A stretch of 64,000 nucleotides of DNA from Siphonodentalium dalli (GCA_032622095.1 CP136069.1:171608394-171672393), one strand, 5' to 3'. Positions 20,386-33,627 are shown, counted from the stretch's first letter. The notes: generated by a model from the sequence alone, not told the origin. A program made the numbers and translations.

Positions 20386-23300
20386 CGAGGATGAGTCAGG
20401 CTCGGAATAAAATATGTATACGGGTGGTATATAGCGTTTTGTCCGTTGTTTCTCAATGAATATTATTGAAATTTGGTGTATATGTCCGGGCTGGGACATG
20501 GAATACAACAACGTTTGAATTGTTTTTAAATTTACAAATTTGTGATTTTATTCATTTTTTTTTTCGTTCTGAAAACACACTATAAAGTGTATATAATATA
20601 ATAACGAACACGAGACATACATAATTTATAAACTGTTAACAAACGATATCAAATCCAATACATGACAAAGATGACTCAGTGGAGTTTATAAAGTGAACAT
20701 AACAACATTGAGGTAAGAATCTTTTTAAGGAATGCAACTTTATTTAATGATAATAAACACATAAATTAAAAAAAACAAACATGAGACATACATAATTTAT
20801 AAACTGTTAACAAAAGATATCAAACTCAATACATGACAAAGATGACTCAGTGAAGTTTATAAAGTGAACATAAAAATATTAAGGTAAGAATCTTTGTAAG
20901 CATTACCAAACCGTTTAGCACAGACCACAGTCCACTTCACTCATCCGATCATCACCAAACTTCATATTTATCTTGATATTGGTCTATCAGATGAGAGCTA
21001 TCAAATATTTTTTTAATTTAGGAAAAAATGGTCGCCAGCGGCCATATTGCATTTACGTTATATGTTATCGCGTTATGTCGATATCTAGTATTACTTAGAA
21101 ATTTCACCTTTCCAGATTCATAATTGCTCCATTGACTGTAACAGATGAAATTATTCCCCTCTTCGGATAGAGTGTCACTGAAACTTTATTTTGTCAGACT
21201 GTCTGTATAATCACTGATTATATATGGCAATAATCTGTAATAAGATGTAGCACTATTTTATTTTATATTTACACGCAGTGCTGTTTTTATACAACAATTC
21301 TAATCCCCCTAGATCATCATGTGATCGACCATACATCGCGCGAGGACCTGGTTGAATTAAGGGGGGTTTTATGGATCACATCTGTCCTCAAGCTAGATTA
21401 TACTTATGACATTTAATGGCATGTTGCTAACGTGGAGGGTTAGATATGCTTGAGAAACCACCACTCTTTAATTCACACCAAGTTCTCAGCTGTCATGAAC
21501 CCATTGCCATGATATATGGTTTATTTTATGTATACTAGTAATATAGTTATTTTCAGTACCTTTATATACCAGTACTGTGTATAACAATGCATATAAATTA
21601 ATCCATGTATACATGTATATTGATTCAACGGATTCAGTGGTTTTGTCCATCAGTCTATCAAATTTGCGGGGAAAACATGGCCACAAGCAGTACACCCTGC
21701 TAAATTTCGAATTTGAATCAATTGGCGCACCCTGCAGCCAGCTTTTATTGGAGAACTTTTTCTCATGTGGATATTTTGGGTCACCGCTAGATGTGAGCCA
21801 TATTTTGTTCTCAAACTGTCCTTGTGAAGACATCACTGCCAGCGGTGATCTTCAATTTTACTATTTTTATGGCTAAATAATTTGGTTGATCCTACAGTCG
21901 ACACCCCTTGTCCGATCGTCACCAGATTCCACAATGATCTTCTGGATAACCAGGGTGAGAGTAATCTAATTTTCCCGAATTTCGTTAAAAACATTACCAC
22001 AGGCAGCAATTTGGTATCTTACTCTTTGATCCTCTTTTGCATGACTGAATTGTTTAGCAACTGTACAGACATATCCCTCATCTGATAGTCACCAAACTTC
22101 ATATTGATCTTCGGGCTGACAACTAGATGGGAGCTATCGAATACTTTGAATTTTGTTGGAAAACATTGTCGCCAGCAGTCATCTTCTATTTTGGTTTTTA
22201 TATCCATGTATATCTCTTCATGCGGATAGCCAGTATTACGTAGGTACTTCAACTTTCCGCATTCCTGTCATCATTTGAAATATAAAAATTTACCTGATAC
22301 ATGCACCCTTCAAAATTTGTTTCGTCGTATCTATTTTAATGACCCGCATGGTAATATTGATACAGATATATTTGTCAAACATTTCTTTGTACAATATACA
22401 GGTATTTAGTTTGTAACTAAATCTAGAAATATATAATATTAGCTGGTGGACCCGACTTCGTCCGGGATGTTCCCCTCTGATTTTCGGAGAATTGCGCGAT
22501 TTAACCTTGAATTGACTATTTTAAAGGTGAAGGTCATGTCGGGGTCACGATTTGACCCGTCCAAAACACTCCCCGGACAAAAGTCACGACAAACGTACCC
22601 GTCGAAATCCGCCCGGCTTTACCCGATTTGACCTTGAATTGACAATTTTGAATGTCAAGATCAGGTCAGGGTCATGATTTGACCCACCGAAACACTCCTG
22701 GGACAAATGTAACAGTAGGTATCAAATTTCGTTGAAATACTTCCGTTTTACCAGATTTGACCTTGAATTGATCTTTTTGAATGTCAAAGTCAGGTCGGGA
22801 TCAAGATTTGACACGTCCAAAATACTCCCTGGAAATAATTTCCCCTAGGTATCAAATTTCGTCAAATCTGTCAGGCAGTTTTCTCGGCCATAGCTAACAG
22901 ACAAACAGACAGACAAATGTCCAAAATATATATTAGACTAGCTGATGTACTCGACTTCGTTCGGGCTAGTTAGGGATTTTTTTGTGATCGCCTCCATCTG
23001 AACAGTACCCAGTATATACAGCGTCTGGCCAAACTATTGTTCAATTGGTCCAGAAACATGCCTATATCAGCACGTTCGAGAACATGGTCCCACGTGAAAT
23101 TGGCCCCGTCCATATTGCTCCCGGGATCGAAGTAGTCCTACACACAAATTTTTAGTCGGATCGGTCAAGGTCCAGAAACATGCCTATGAGCGAGGTCAAG
23201 TTGACACGTTAAATACCAAATTCGAGCAGTGTTAGAGTCTATAACACATACACACATGCATTCATGCATACACACATACATACATACAGACAGGTGTTTC

Positions 23301-23463
23301 AAAACGTATAATCGATAGCTACAACAATTCTATGGTAGATAGTTCACGGCCGACCTGATGCATGCATCTTAGTTTTCTTGTACACTGTTGTGTACAGTAT
23401 GTGTTTTTCTTGTACGAGTCCAGGTTGTGGTGAAAAGTCATATTGGACGAGACACGCCAGTGT
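20386..23463 (+). repeat. Tandem duplication, copy 2 (3,078 bp)
   Basis: This is the second copy of the unit at 17308. Identical translated frames recur at +3,078 (for example 18408 to 21486 and 18941 to 22019). It continues at 23464 into the right arm of the palindrome, which copy 1 lacks. The duplication is very recent, or it is an assembly artefact. Confidence 0.88.
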
Positions 23464-23533
23464 CGAGTCCAATATGACTTTTCACCACAACCTGGACGAG
23501 TACAAGAAAAACTCATACTGTACACAACATTGT
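23383..23533. repeat. Palindrome completed at the duplication end
   Basis: The left arm (TTTTTCTTGTACGAGTCCAG, GTGAAAAGTCATATTGGAC) pairs with the right arm (GTCCAATATGACTTTTCAC, TGGACGAGTACAAGAAAAAC) around a loop with GAGACACGCCAGTGTCGA. Only the left arm exists at the end of copy 1 (20305-20371). Confidence 0.75.
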
Positions 23534-23935
23534 ATAATGACATTTTTATTATCCATCTGTATGTTTATCCAAATTTTGGAAATAAAACTTTTGTGGTTAT
23601 TTTTGGTATTTGTCGGCACATAATTCTCTATAAAAGCCTGTACCGTATATTGATCATCAGAAAGCATGATTTGGAAAAGTAAACACGGAAGTGAGAAAAA
23701 AACTCAATGCGGAAGTGAAACGTCTGTTAAAATCCATCAATGTTGCGCGCGCATCACAATTTCACCGATTCATTTCGCAATAGAGTTAATTCGTGACGTC
23801 ACGGAGTCCAATATGAGAAGTCATATTGTACAGTCGGGAGTCCAATATGACTTTCGGGAGTCCAATATGACTTTTTCCAGGACTATCACGTGGCGGCTTT
23901 TGACCAATCGAAAATGGTGCTAGTTAAGGGATGGA
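23466..23935 (+). repeat. GTCCAATATGAC-bounded repeat, copy 1
   Basis: Begins GTCCAATATGACTTTTCACC and ends in a cluster with three GAGTCCAATATGA cores (23813-23878), then GGCTTTTGACCAATC. A TGACGTCA site (23793-23805 region) precedes the cluster. A direct repeat lies at 24545-24990. Confidence 0.6.
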
Positions 23936-23999
23936 TAATAATTTGTGTTCATTCACTCAGGATTTATTTGACTACATCATCTACCTCGGTTGTTACAAT

Positions 24000-24340
24000 G
24001 CCTGTTATGGTGACTTATAAGAGAATACACTGGTCCATGCAATTGATTTGACCGCATGGTGTGACTGGTGACCCGAACGATAATTGAGCCATTTTGTGAG
24101 ACGAGTGGCTTGACCACCTCTGATTAATAACCCAATATCGGAACACATAACTCCAATTATGCAAATTGTTCTATTGTTATGCAAATTACCCATAACGAGA
24201 CCCCTTTTCTTCTGCCGGTCGCATGTACATTGCCTGTACAACGCAATACATGTGATTGAACAGATGCATTCAGAAACCACCGAGAGAAGACAGCCATACT
24301 CGGAATGTTTATTGTATCCCACCATTTGTAGCCTTTATTT
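24000..24340 (-). repeat. Inverted copy of the 16.56-16.73 kb repeat
   Basis: GGTGTGACTGGTGACCCGAAC, GTGGCTTGACC and ATAACTCCAATTATGCAAATT match the complement of 16610-16700. There is no coding content. Confidence 0.5.
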
Positions 24341-24544
24341 ATTTAATGTACTCCTAAATTATTACTGTTATAAATTATATATTGTTAGCTTTATATCGAA
24401 TTAAATTAATTGATTACACGCAGTCAGATTAAATCTCTCACGAAATGTGGTAAAATTTCACCTCCGTCGTATTAAACTATATGTTTGTCTGCCTAGTTAA
24501 CCCTTTTATACTCTAAAGTTGTTATATAATGTTATGTACAGAAT

Positions 24545-24990
24545 GTGTTTTCTTATACGAGTCCAGGTTTTATGACTTTTCACCACAACCTGGACGACTA
24601 TACAAGAAAATCACATACTGTACACAACATTGTAAACTGACATTTTTATTATCCATCTGTATGTTTATCCAAATTTTGGGAACAAAACTTTTGTGATTAT
24701 TTTTGGTAATTGTTGGCACTTTATTCTCTATAAAAACCTGTAATTGATCATCGGAATGCATGATATGGAACAGTAAACAAGGAAGTGAAAAAACTCAATG
24801 CCGAAGTGAAACGTCTGCTAAATCCACCGATTCATTTGGCAACAGCGTTACTTCGTGGCGTCACGGAGTCCCGATAAAAAGTCATATTGGACTCGATTGA
24901 GTCAAGTATGACACCCGGGAGTCCAATATGACTTTTTCCCGGATTATCATGTGACGGCTTTTGCCTAATCAGAAATAGTGTTAGTTAATG
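24545..24990 (+). repeat. GTCCAATATGAC-bounded repeat, copy 2
   Basis: It shares ACTTTTCACCACAACCTGG, TTATTATCCATCTGTATG and GGAGTCCAATATGACTTTTT with 23466-23935 in the same order, with more point changes. The left palindrome is shortened. Confidence 0.6.
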
Positions 24991-25065
24991 GATGGATAAT
25001 AATAAATAATCATTGAGTAGTTATCCCATATGAAATGTTCAGATAATAAGTTCAACAAAGGACCA

Positions 25066-25680
25066 TATAGAGGATCTCTAACTCGTCGCATTTATATATA
25101 ACCCGCCATATCATATCCAGTCGTAAGTCGGGATTTTTTTTACCCTGTGCCAATGCATTCTCTTATATATGCGAGTCGACCATGGGTCGCCTCGCATATA
25201 TAAGAGAATGCATTGGCCTATCAAATTTTTATCATAAATGTTTCTGACAATTTTTAGGACATAAAATAAATAACATCCATTACCCTGCAGGGAGCCCCAC
25301 ACATATATAGAAGCATATACAAGATTGTCGTCTGCTCATGTTTGTCTGGGGCTCTGTATGGGTGAAATTATAAAATTGTTAAAGAATACATGAACAAATT
25401 ATTAAAATTGTAAAACATTGTAAGGCCAATGCATTCTCTTATATATGCGAGGCGACCTGTGGTCGACTCGCATATATAAGAGAATGCATTGGCACAGGGT
25501 AAAAAAATCCCGACTTACGACTGGATATGATATGGCGGGTCACATATACGAAATTGATTAACCGAGTGCACTAAATTCGATTCGAGCTGAGCTTTAGCGA
25601 GGTTCTAATCGAATTTAGTGGACGAGGTTAATACATTTCCTATAGAATTGCGACGAATTTGATATCCATTTTATCACATT
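25066..25680. mobile_element. Palindromic element interrupted by a hairpin miniature transposon
   Basis: ATAGAGGATCTCTAACTCGTC at the left and GCGACGAATTTGATATCC at the right are the ends of the 3730-3880 family. The inner part (AACCGAGTGCACTAAATTCG) resumes right after the inserted element at 25098-25543. Removing the insert and one ATAT restores the continuity seen in the 3.7-kb copy. Confidence 0.65.
25098..25543. mobile_element. Two-hairpin miniature transposon, copy A
   Basis: The ends ACCCGCCATATCATATCCAG and CTGGATATGATATGGCGGGT are inverted repeats. ATAT flanks both sides (25094-25097, 25544-25547). Each end carries one 69-bp hairpin (25149-25217 and 25425-25493). The middle has CCCTGCAGGGAGCCCCACAC and TGTCTGGGGCTC, a third weaker hairpin. 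No ORF is present. Confidence 0.8.
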
Positions 25681-26700
25681 TTAGCAAGGATAAAAGATCT
25701 CGAAAAGACTGAGGTTAAAAATATTAATATTGATTTCCTTATCACAACCGAAGAGGAAGTAAAGACACCTTCAAGAAAAATTTAGTTCCATTTAAATGTG
25801 TCTTCTCGTGTGGACAAAATTATCCAGCCACCCTATTACCCATGTTTATCTCAGTCAACATAAACAATCTAACACAAATTGACTATCATAATTATATTCT
25901 AATTAACATAATAATAAAGTTCCGGTATTGACATAGATAGCATTGCGCTAAGCTCTTACGCACTGCATGTGCGTGCCGATAATACACGTATGGCTTACAA
26001 ACACATGAGGCCGGATTTAGGGGACTGATTATGTGATAAAACTTATTATCTGAACATTTCCCTCATTAAAGAGGACACCGTCTTCACTTTTAGTATCTGT
26101 CGTCTGCTTACCTGTACATCCCTCCAACTCGATAACAGACGATTCCGGTGTACACTATTTTAACTTGGTGGGATAATCCATTTAGTATAGAAAGGGTTAA
26201 ATAACATGAGAGTGACCTGTTTAGCTAGATGGAAACTATTGCATGAACTTTGTTTTAGAAATAGACGTCTCACTACTGGTGATAATTTCCCGCCATGCAC
26301 ACAGTTTGTTTATAGTATGTTGATGATTGTCGTGAGAAGTTTGACATTCCAATCTAAACCCACGAGTGCCATATAAATTAAAGAGGATGGTGATCCGTCC
26401 CAGGAGGGGGTGTGTTGATTTACTATATATAATGAATATTAGTTGTTGGTCAGTTATAATCGTTTGTTGCGCAGCTATACCCACGAAATTGCGATGCGTT
26501 TCCCCACAATCTAAATGTATAAAACTTTACTGATTGTAATGGAGACATTATTGATTGAAACCCTTCCTATACTATACATATAGTCCAGGAGATATTGGTC
26601 GACCTCTGCACCCCCCCCCCCCAGAACTTAACTTCACCCCACTAATTTTCTTCCTTAAGGTCTACTCTAATTTTTTTCACTTGTTAACAAGAAAAAACAG
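25681..26700. other. Stretch without recognised feature
   Basis: I see AT-rich sequence, a C run (~12) at about 26611-26622, and no domain-like frame. Confidence 0.4.
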
Positions 26701-26704
26701 TGGC

Positions 26705-27800
26705 CGCAGAGACTCCAGACAAGATGGCGTCCATCATGGCGGCCATTTTTTTTAAATGCACCAGGTCTCTTTGATCGCCATTATTGTAAAGATGATAGCA
26801 CATGCGGTCTTGTTTTCCGCTCGATTCGTTATGCTAATATACAACCCTTACAAATTAGCCAAAAATCCTACACCAGAATCCAATATGGCGGCCAAAATGG
26901 CCGCCGAAATGTGAAAATATGCTATTTTTCTGACATGTTACCACCTTTCGTTTGTCTCTGTGGGAAAATGTTAGAACTGTTGCGTCATGTTATACATTTA
27001 TCATATAGAGGAGTCATTGGCGAACACATGGGGACCATAATATGCATTCATTGCGGGATATTTTTGTCCGATATCACGTTTTCCCCAAATGCCGGTACCA
27101 TAGGTCAAAGCCGAATCTCCGTTAATAACGCGATGTTATGTTTCGAATCAATGAATATTATTGCTATTATAACAACAGCCATGCATATATATTTGCAGGA
27201 GATACTCGATCTAGGATTCCTCTTATACCTGAGTTGAGGAATATTTACCCAAATCCAAGATGGCGGCCAAAATGGCCACCAGAAATAAAAAATCGCCGAA
27301 AATCGCTGATTTTAACATCAGTGAGCATTATTGTCATGATAACTCCACACCTGCTTACTATTGTAAGTTGGGAACACTTAGGCGAAGAACTTTCCTTGTA
27401 CCATATCGAAATAAAAGTCCCCCAAATCCAAAATGGCACTCACAATGGCGGACAGATTTTGAACAATCACCGAAATTCCCTCATATTCACATCATTGGGC
27501 ATTATTGTCGAGACAACTCCACCCAAGCGTACAGTTGAGTTGGAAATACTGAGGTGAAGTAATTATCTTACATCTCGTGCAAGAAATGGTTTTCCAAATC
27601 AAAGATGGCGGCCAAAATGGCGACCGAAATTTGAAAACACGCCTACATTCCTTTACTTTCTTAGGATGGGCGTTATTGTTTCGCGATTTCTACCCACCAT
27701 TACATGTTGATATGTATGGATTATCCATTAGGGTTTGGAAAGTGATACCCACAGTCAATATGGCGGCCAAACTGGTGGGCAGAAATTGAAAAAAAGCCGA
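26705..27800 (+). repeat. Degenerate ~170-bp array with ATGGCGGCC cores
   Basis: ATGGCGGCC or close forms recur near 26735, 26886, 27259, 27433, 27605 and 27761. Spacing is about 160-172 bases over the last four units, each followed by AAAATGGC and GAAAT. The array forms part of the outer left arm of the large foldback and reappears inverted at 30340-30885. Confidence 0.6.
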
Positions 27801-30800
27801 TATTATCACATACTAATTTCAACTTTTTGATTTGTATAAACGAAACGGTACATAATATAAGCCATATATTAGTTCCAATGTAAGTCGTAGCATTTTGGAA
27901 GGATGAAAACCCACAATCGCAATGTGGCATTTCAAAATCCATTCACCACTAAGGGCTCATACTGGCCGTAACCGTATATAGGTGCGCCGAATAGTCATGT
28001 TATGACTTCCAAGAATCAAAACAACAGTACCTGAGCTTATTCTGAATTGCCACATTCTGCATTATCTAGACTCGTTTCCGTCTCTTCGTCAGATTAATCT
28101 ATCTCACTCACAACAACAGTTCACTACTCTTCTTTGTAGGAGTGTGCCACTAATCGGAATGTTTCAAACAATACATATGCCGGTGTCCAGCTCACGTGTT
28201 GGTTTCGAAAGCTTGCAATTCTTAGCGAGCTTCATTCGTGGTATAGCTATGGTATAATTCAGATGCTACATATGGGGTAAATGCGTCATCTTGTGCGATA
28301 CACTATAAGGGTATTCGGTCGATGCGTATACTAGCTTTCAGAAGGACCTATCTATCTGCGTATTGTCAGCTTTGGTGACCTAATGGGGATAACAACGTGT
28401 ACACCTGGTGATCTTCCCAAACAGCCACTTCTCAATATATGGTTCATCAAATCACATACTCATCTAATGCACTGACGTACCCGGACAACTTCTGTATATG
28501 GCTTCGAATGTTGAAAGCCCGACCTTTGATGGATGCATTTCTGCTAAGGCGTAGAAGACCATAATGCATAGTATACGCAAACTCCTTGAACATGATCATA
28601 ACAACAAGCTTGTTGGCGTCCAGCAATCGTCTCACCGAATAGATCCAAGCAGATGATAACAATACACACGGTGCTAGTTTGTGGGTATGTGTCATGATAG
28701 TGGAAATGAAATTGGACCATGACTGCACCGCCCCTTATTTTTTTATGTTTTAGATTCAGACAGGATCTCATGTGTGGCTTTGCTTTCCTTGTATGCTAAG
28801 ATTGTATGTTCCCATCCGTTTGGAAGCCGTTCTTAAACAACTGGACCAGGAGTATGCCATTGGCTACTGCTGTATAAGCCCCACCACTGGGGTGTAGTCT
28901 TAAAGGCGATACCTTTGCTAGTTGGTTGATATCTCATACTCACGCTGGGTGGTATGGTTCAAGAAAGTACAAATGCCATCAACAAAAGGGTGAAATGTTC
29001 AACGCGAAGAACATCCAGAGGGATGTTACGTTGATGAGCTCTTGCATTCAGTTCAACAAACGTTGGTACACCAAGTGATTTCTTGGTAACATCACCAATG
29101 CGACCATTTTCCTGCATGAGACATTAACTACTATATTCTAAAGTTATATATATAAAGCTATATGATCATAAAGGTCGCGTTCCCCAACGGCCACAGCCAT
29201 TGCCAGCGAGACTGTAAATTGTTCTTTAAATACATAGTGAAATAAATGCACCACAGTTCCTGACATTTTATTGAATAATACCGCCCACATACTGACACTA
29301 ACCCCCGAAAGAGGACAATAAAACACGCATACATTCATGCTATAAATACATTATCCTTTAGTCCATCCGACTGTTTTGAGGGAGGCTAGCATATTATTAT
29401 CCAGACAAAAGTGTACGTAGTTGAATCAGAAAGGCTTAGAAACGGATGTGGAATACAACCTTACCACACCAAATACAACCGACACGCATGACATTCGATA
29501 CCTTAAACATGCACCAGGTGTAGGGGGTGGTGTATACAGTGGCCCATTTCATTCCCACTATCATGGCGCATGTCCACAAACTAGCACCGCGAGCATTGTT
29601 CTTCTCTGCTGGGAGATATTCGACGAGACAACTGCGGGGCGTCACACGGTTTGCTTCGGATAATGGTCAAGAAATGTGGGTAGTCTGTACACTAGGGTCT
29701 TCTCCTTAGCAGATAGACATCTGTCCAAGGGAATGAGACAGCTAGCAACCTTCGAAATACTGTCGAAGTTGTCCACATATGCCAATGCGTTCGCTGAGTT
29801 TGTGAGTTGACGAACCATCTATTGAGAAGTGACTAGCTAACTGGTTCGCCAGGTGTACATGTCGTTATCCCATGGGGTATGAGACACATACATAGAGATG
29901 ACCTTCTGTAAGCTAGACACCGGAAAATGAATTGTTTGAAACGTTATGATTAGAGGGACCATACTCCCAGGAAGTGGTGAATACTTTGTCGGTGTGAGCG
30001 ACCTAGATTTATCAGACAAAGAAATGGAAGCTGGTCCAGATAATTATGGACGTGACGTGGCAAATCAGAATCTGTTATCAGGTAATTGTTCTGATATAAC
30101 TATTCGGCGCACCTACGCTTACGGCCATTATCGGCGCTAAGTGGAGACTGGATTTCGAAATGCCACATCGCGATATTAATTGTGGTGTTTCCTGTTTCCA
30201 GAAGGATACGAGCTATGTTATGCGTTTTGATACCTTTAAGTTGAACTGGTAGATGGTTTATGTACAGTTTCGTCCATACATACCGATATTATGACAAAAA
30301 GTTGAAATTAATATGTGAAAATATCGATTTCTTTTCAATTTCTAGCCGCCAATTTAGCAGCGATCTTGGCTGTGAGTATCAATTGCCAAACCCTAATGAA
30401 TACTTCATGTCACTATTCCATATCAACATATAATGGTGGATAGAAATCGCGAAACAATAACGCCCATCCTAAGAAAGTAAAGGAATGTAGGCGTGTTTTC
30501 AAATTTCGGTCGCCATTTTGGCCGCCATCTTTGATTTGGAAAACCATTTCTTGCATGAGATGTAAGGTAATTAATTCATCTCAGTATTTCCAACTCAACT
30601 GTACGCATGGATGGATTTGTCTCGACAATGATGCCAAATTATGTTAATATGAGGGAATTTCGGTGATTTTTCAAAATCTGTCCGCCATTGTGGGTGCCAT
30701 TTTGGATTTGGGGGACTTTTATTTCGATATGGTACAAGGAAAGTTCATCACTTAATTGTTCCCAACTTACAATAGTAAGCAGGTGTGGAGTTGTCATGAC

Positions 30801-31003
30801 AATAATGCTCACTGATGTTAAAACCAGCGATTTTCGGCGATTTTTTATTTCTGGTGGCCATTTTGGCCGCCATCTTGGATTTGGGTAAATATTCCTCAAC
30901 TCAGGTATAAGAGGACTCCTAGCTCGAGTATCTTCTGCAAATATATATGCATGGGTGTTGTTATAATAGCAATAACATTCATTGATTCGAAACATAACAT
31001 ACA
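27130..31003. mobile_element. 3.9-kb foldback (long inverted repeat)
   Basis: The left arm, about 27130-28740, pairs with the right arm, about 29520-31003. Outer pair: GTTTCGAATCAATGAAT / ATTCATTGATTCGAAAC. Inner pair: CACAAACTAGCACCG at 29576 against CGGTGCTAGTTTGTG at 28669. The arms have diverged and the loop is about 780 bases. No transposase ORF is visible and the end duplications are not clear. Confidence 0.7.
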
Positions 31004-31256
31004 TATATATACGGATATAGACAATATGCTGCCATTTACCGCCACAAATTCGATCTTAACACACGGGGATTCTTATGTGAGACGAAATATACCCCCACGC
31101 AGTTTAATTATGTGCAGATGTGTCATGAATGTAACCCCGGTCCTGCTTTGTGACGCTCTAACATTATCCGTGTGGCGTAAAACTGAAAGAGACACACATT
31201 ATTTTTTTCCGTCAAATATATGTGTAACTGAATATTGTGGTGCATATGCCGTCTCA

Positions 31257-31753
31257 TTAAAGGCACGGTTGGCCTTAGTTGTCGAAAATATTCATATTTG
31301 TTCCAAACACCGTAAATAGACAAACATTAAAACGCATACAGTTTCGTTCATATATACCATGACCATCGCGTAAACAGCATGCTATCATAAAGACTTACTA
31401 TATTTTACATAAGCAAGAGCCTTGTTGTGTTACAGAAGACAGCACAGTGTCACTGGCTAATCACACACAAATTATATAAACGCTCTTTATTAGTTCCATA
31501 TCAGGAATTCAGCAACAAAGAACGCTCTTTATGTTTACCATCATAATATAAACAAAAACCAGAAAAGTAACTTTTTATGCTTTTGTTTACATTGGTCAAA
31601 CAAATGACAATAACATACTGTTTATGCGATATTTCTTATTTGTATACGGACAAAGTCTGTCTACATTTTGATGTTCTTTCTGTTTGTGGCGGTTTTTGAT
31701 GGGTGGAAATATTTTCACAGGATACCCATCGCCAAGGCCAACCGTACCTTTAA
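31257..31753 (+). mobile_element. TTAA-flanked miniature element, family 1, copy 1
   Basis: TTAA-AGGCACGGTTGGCCTTAG at the left and CCAAGGCCAACCGTACCT-TTAA at the right. The body includes AACGCTCTTTATTAGTTCC. It is about 97 percent similar by eye to 35444-35949, and the AGG...CCT ends with TTAA suggest piggyBac mobilisation. Confidence 0.78.
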
Positions 31754-33622
31754 TTGACCATCGTATGTAAGTTGTGATAATGTCCATCTTACAATATATG
31801 ATATCCGTGATCGTAATAGTGATTTTGCGAAATGTCTCTACTATATCATTGTCGTCTGCTCCCTCCAAAGGAATAATAGACCATTCCAATTCATACTTTT
31901 ATAACTGAATGTGGTAACCCATTTAGTATAAAAAGGGTTAAAGATTGTGTGCTTATTCAATGCTTCAAATTGACAATTTAGCACTAAGTGCGTAGTCACG
32001 CTTAAAGAACGTAACATCCGAATATTACTCCAACCACATCGGATGTATTTACCATATCAGAAACCACGACATGTGAAGCAGGGCTAATCTTTTCTATTGG
32101 ACTGAACTAATCTCCGATAAACAAATTGCAATGGCATGGTATGTATCTCGACCATATGTGTGCAACCAATGTGAACGTAATTGAACAACTTGCAGGGGTG
32201 TGGCTAGTTGCCCTAAGTTTTTGGGGTTGCTTGTCCAATCGATTGTCCGGGAAATTCCATTTGATCCTCCCCCGCCTTTGATTGGAATATGTATATATGT
32301 ATATCTTCACCTTTCCAACCGTTTCCAAAAAAACAGCTTAAACCTGATCTGCCTGGTACTTTCGTATGGTTAGAAGTTTTCCAACTGATATAAATTTTAG
32401 TCCAAACGTTTGACCAAACGTAGGAAAATATTCGATGTTTGATGTCATGAACATGAAATATCCCATGCACTATTGAAAAGTTTGACACAATTCAAGAAAA
32501 ATCGTTGGACTGAATTTGTCATCGGTTAGACAATTATTTCCAACCATGCACCTGCATGGGGTGTTGGGTCGAACATTTCCAACATTTGGAAAGCTTGAGG
32601 TACATGTACGAGTACGGGGGTTGGTGCCATTAGAATCTCCCCAAGTTGGAATATTGGTCTGAATCAAGGGTGCAATTGGAAATTTCAAGTTTGACACCAC
32701 AACTCGACCAACTGAGACACTATAGCCACGTCCCTGACGGCATGTACACATAGAATCTCGCGGCTCTGATATGTTATATTCCCCCTGACCAAATAGTGCA
32801 AATGTCAAAAGTTTCATTGGTAAGTATTAAATCCGAAGACACATGTACGATATACCACAGTGCAACCATCCATAGCAAACGACAGAAATGCGATATATAC
32901 CCCTTGTATAACAGTCAATATAAGCTGGTGCATTTGTAGTACCCCGGCTATAGAATAGGATATATAATGCTTGGCACACAACCAAAGCTTATCTGATAAA
33001 GCTATTAAAGCTATCCTTCACATACACGTGAATTGATTAGTGCCATTAAGCCCACATTACGCCACTTAAAACCGCAAAATCCTTTGTTGTGTCCCCATTC
33101 GAGATTTTTACACTTGGATATATACTCCAAGATATTCATGTCAAACTTATAAGAGCTGATTTGTCCAATGGAGCAGAATGAACTGGGATCAAAGCACCTA
33201 TATATTTGATATGAGTTGGTGTCACATACTCTGGTATGTTATGTTCCGTGCAATGTCGGTAATTTGAACTGTTATGTCCGTTCATCTTCTCCGAACGAGA
33301 CCAATCTAAGGAGACTATCCAGTATAGCTAAAATGGATAATTTAACACCAGAAAACTGAGTTCTGTATTGGTGACTCTTCAATCAGATGCAAATCGATTT
33401 CACATTAACGTGAATTAAATTTTCGCCTGGAAAAGTTCCGAGGACTATTACTAAAGTGATTATAAAACACCCTTCTCCGACTTACCAGTCAGTTACCTGC
33501 CTTGGAGACTTATAACTTGATCTGGTTAAACTTGTTTCGTTTGAGGACCTTCCAGATAGAGTCATATCTCGTGCATCGGTCGTTTATAATTCTCCCAAAT
33601 ATATTGTGTTTCTTGTTAGCAG
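31754..33622. other. Intergenic stretch upstream of the 33.6-kb gene
   Basis: No repeat or domain is recognised. A 115-codon minus frame at 32470-32817 starts MKLLTFALFGQGEYNIS and has six cysteines, but it lacks other support. Confidence 0.35.
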
Positions 33623-33627
33623 ACGAC

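Noticed and set aside
18408-22631. Pairs of identical short frames (for example 18408-18758 and 21486-21836)
   Set aside because: Identity comes from the 3,078-bp tandem duplication. The frames overlap on both strands and show no domain.
27245-27557. Frames with GGHFGRH-like repeats at 27.2 and 30.7 kb
   Set aside because: They are translations of the ATGGCGGCC array in both foldback arms, not conserved proteins.
32470-32817. Secreted-looking 115-residue minus frame (MKLLTFALFG start)
   Set aside because: The hydrophobic start is short, the cysteines form no known pattern, and there is no TATA box, polyadenylation signal or relative in the window. Kept only as a note.
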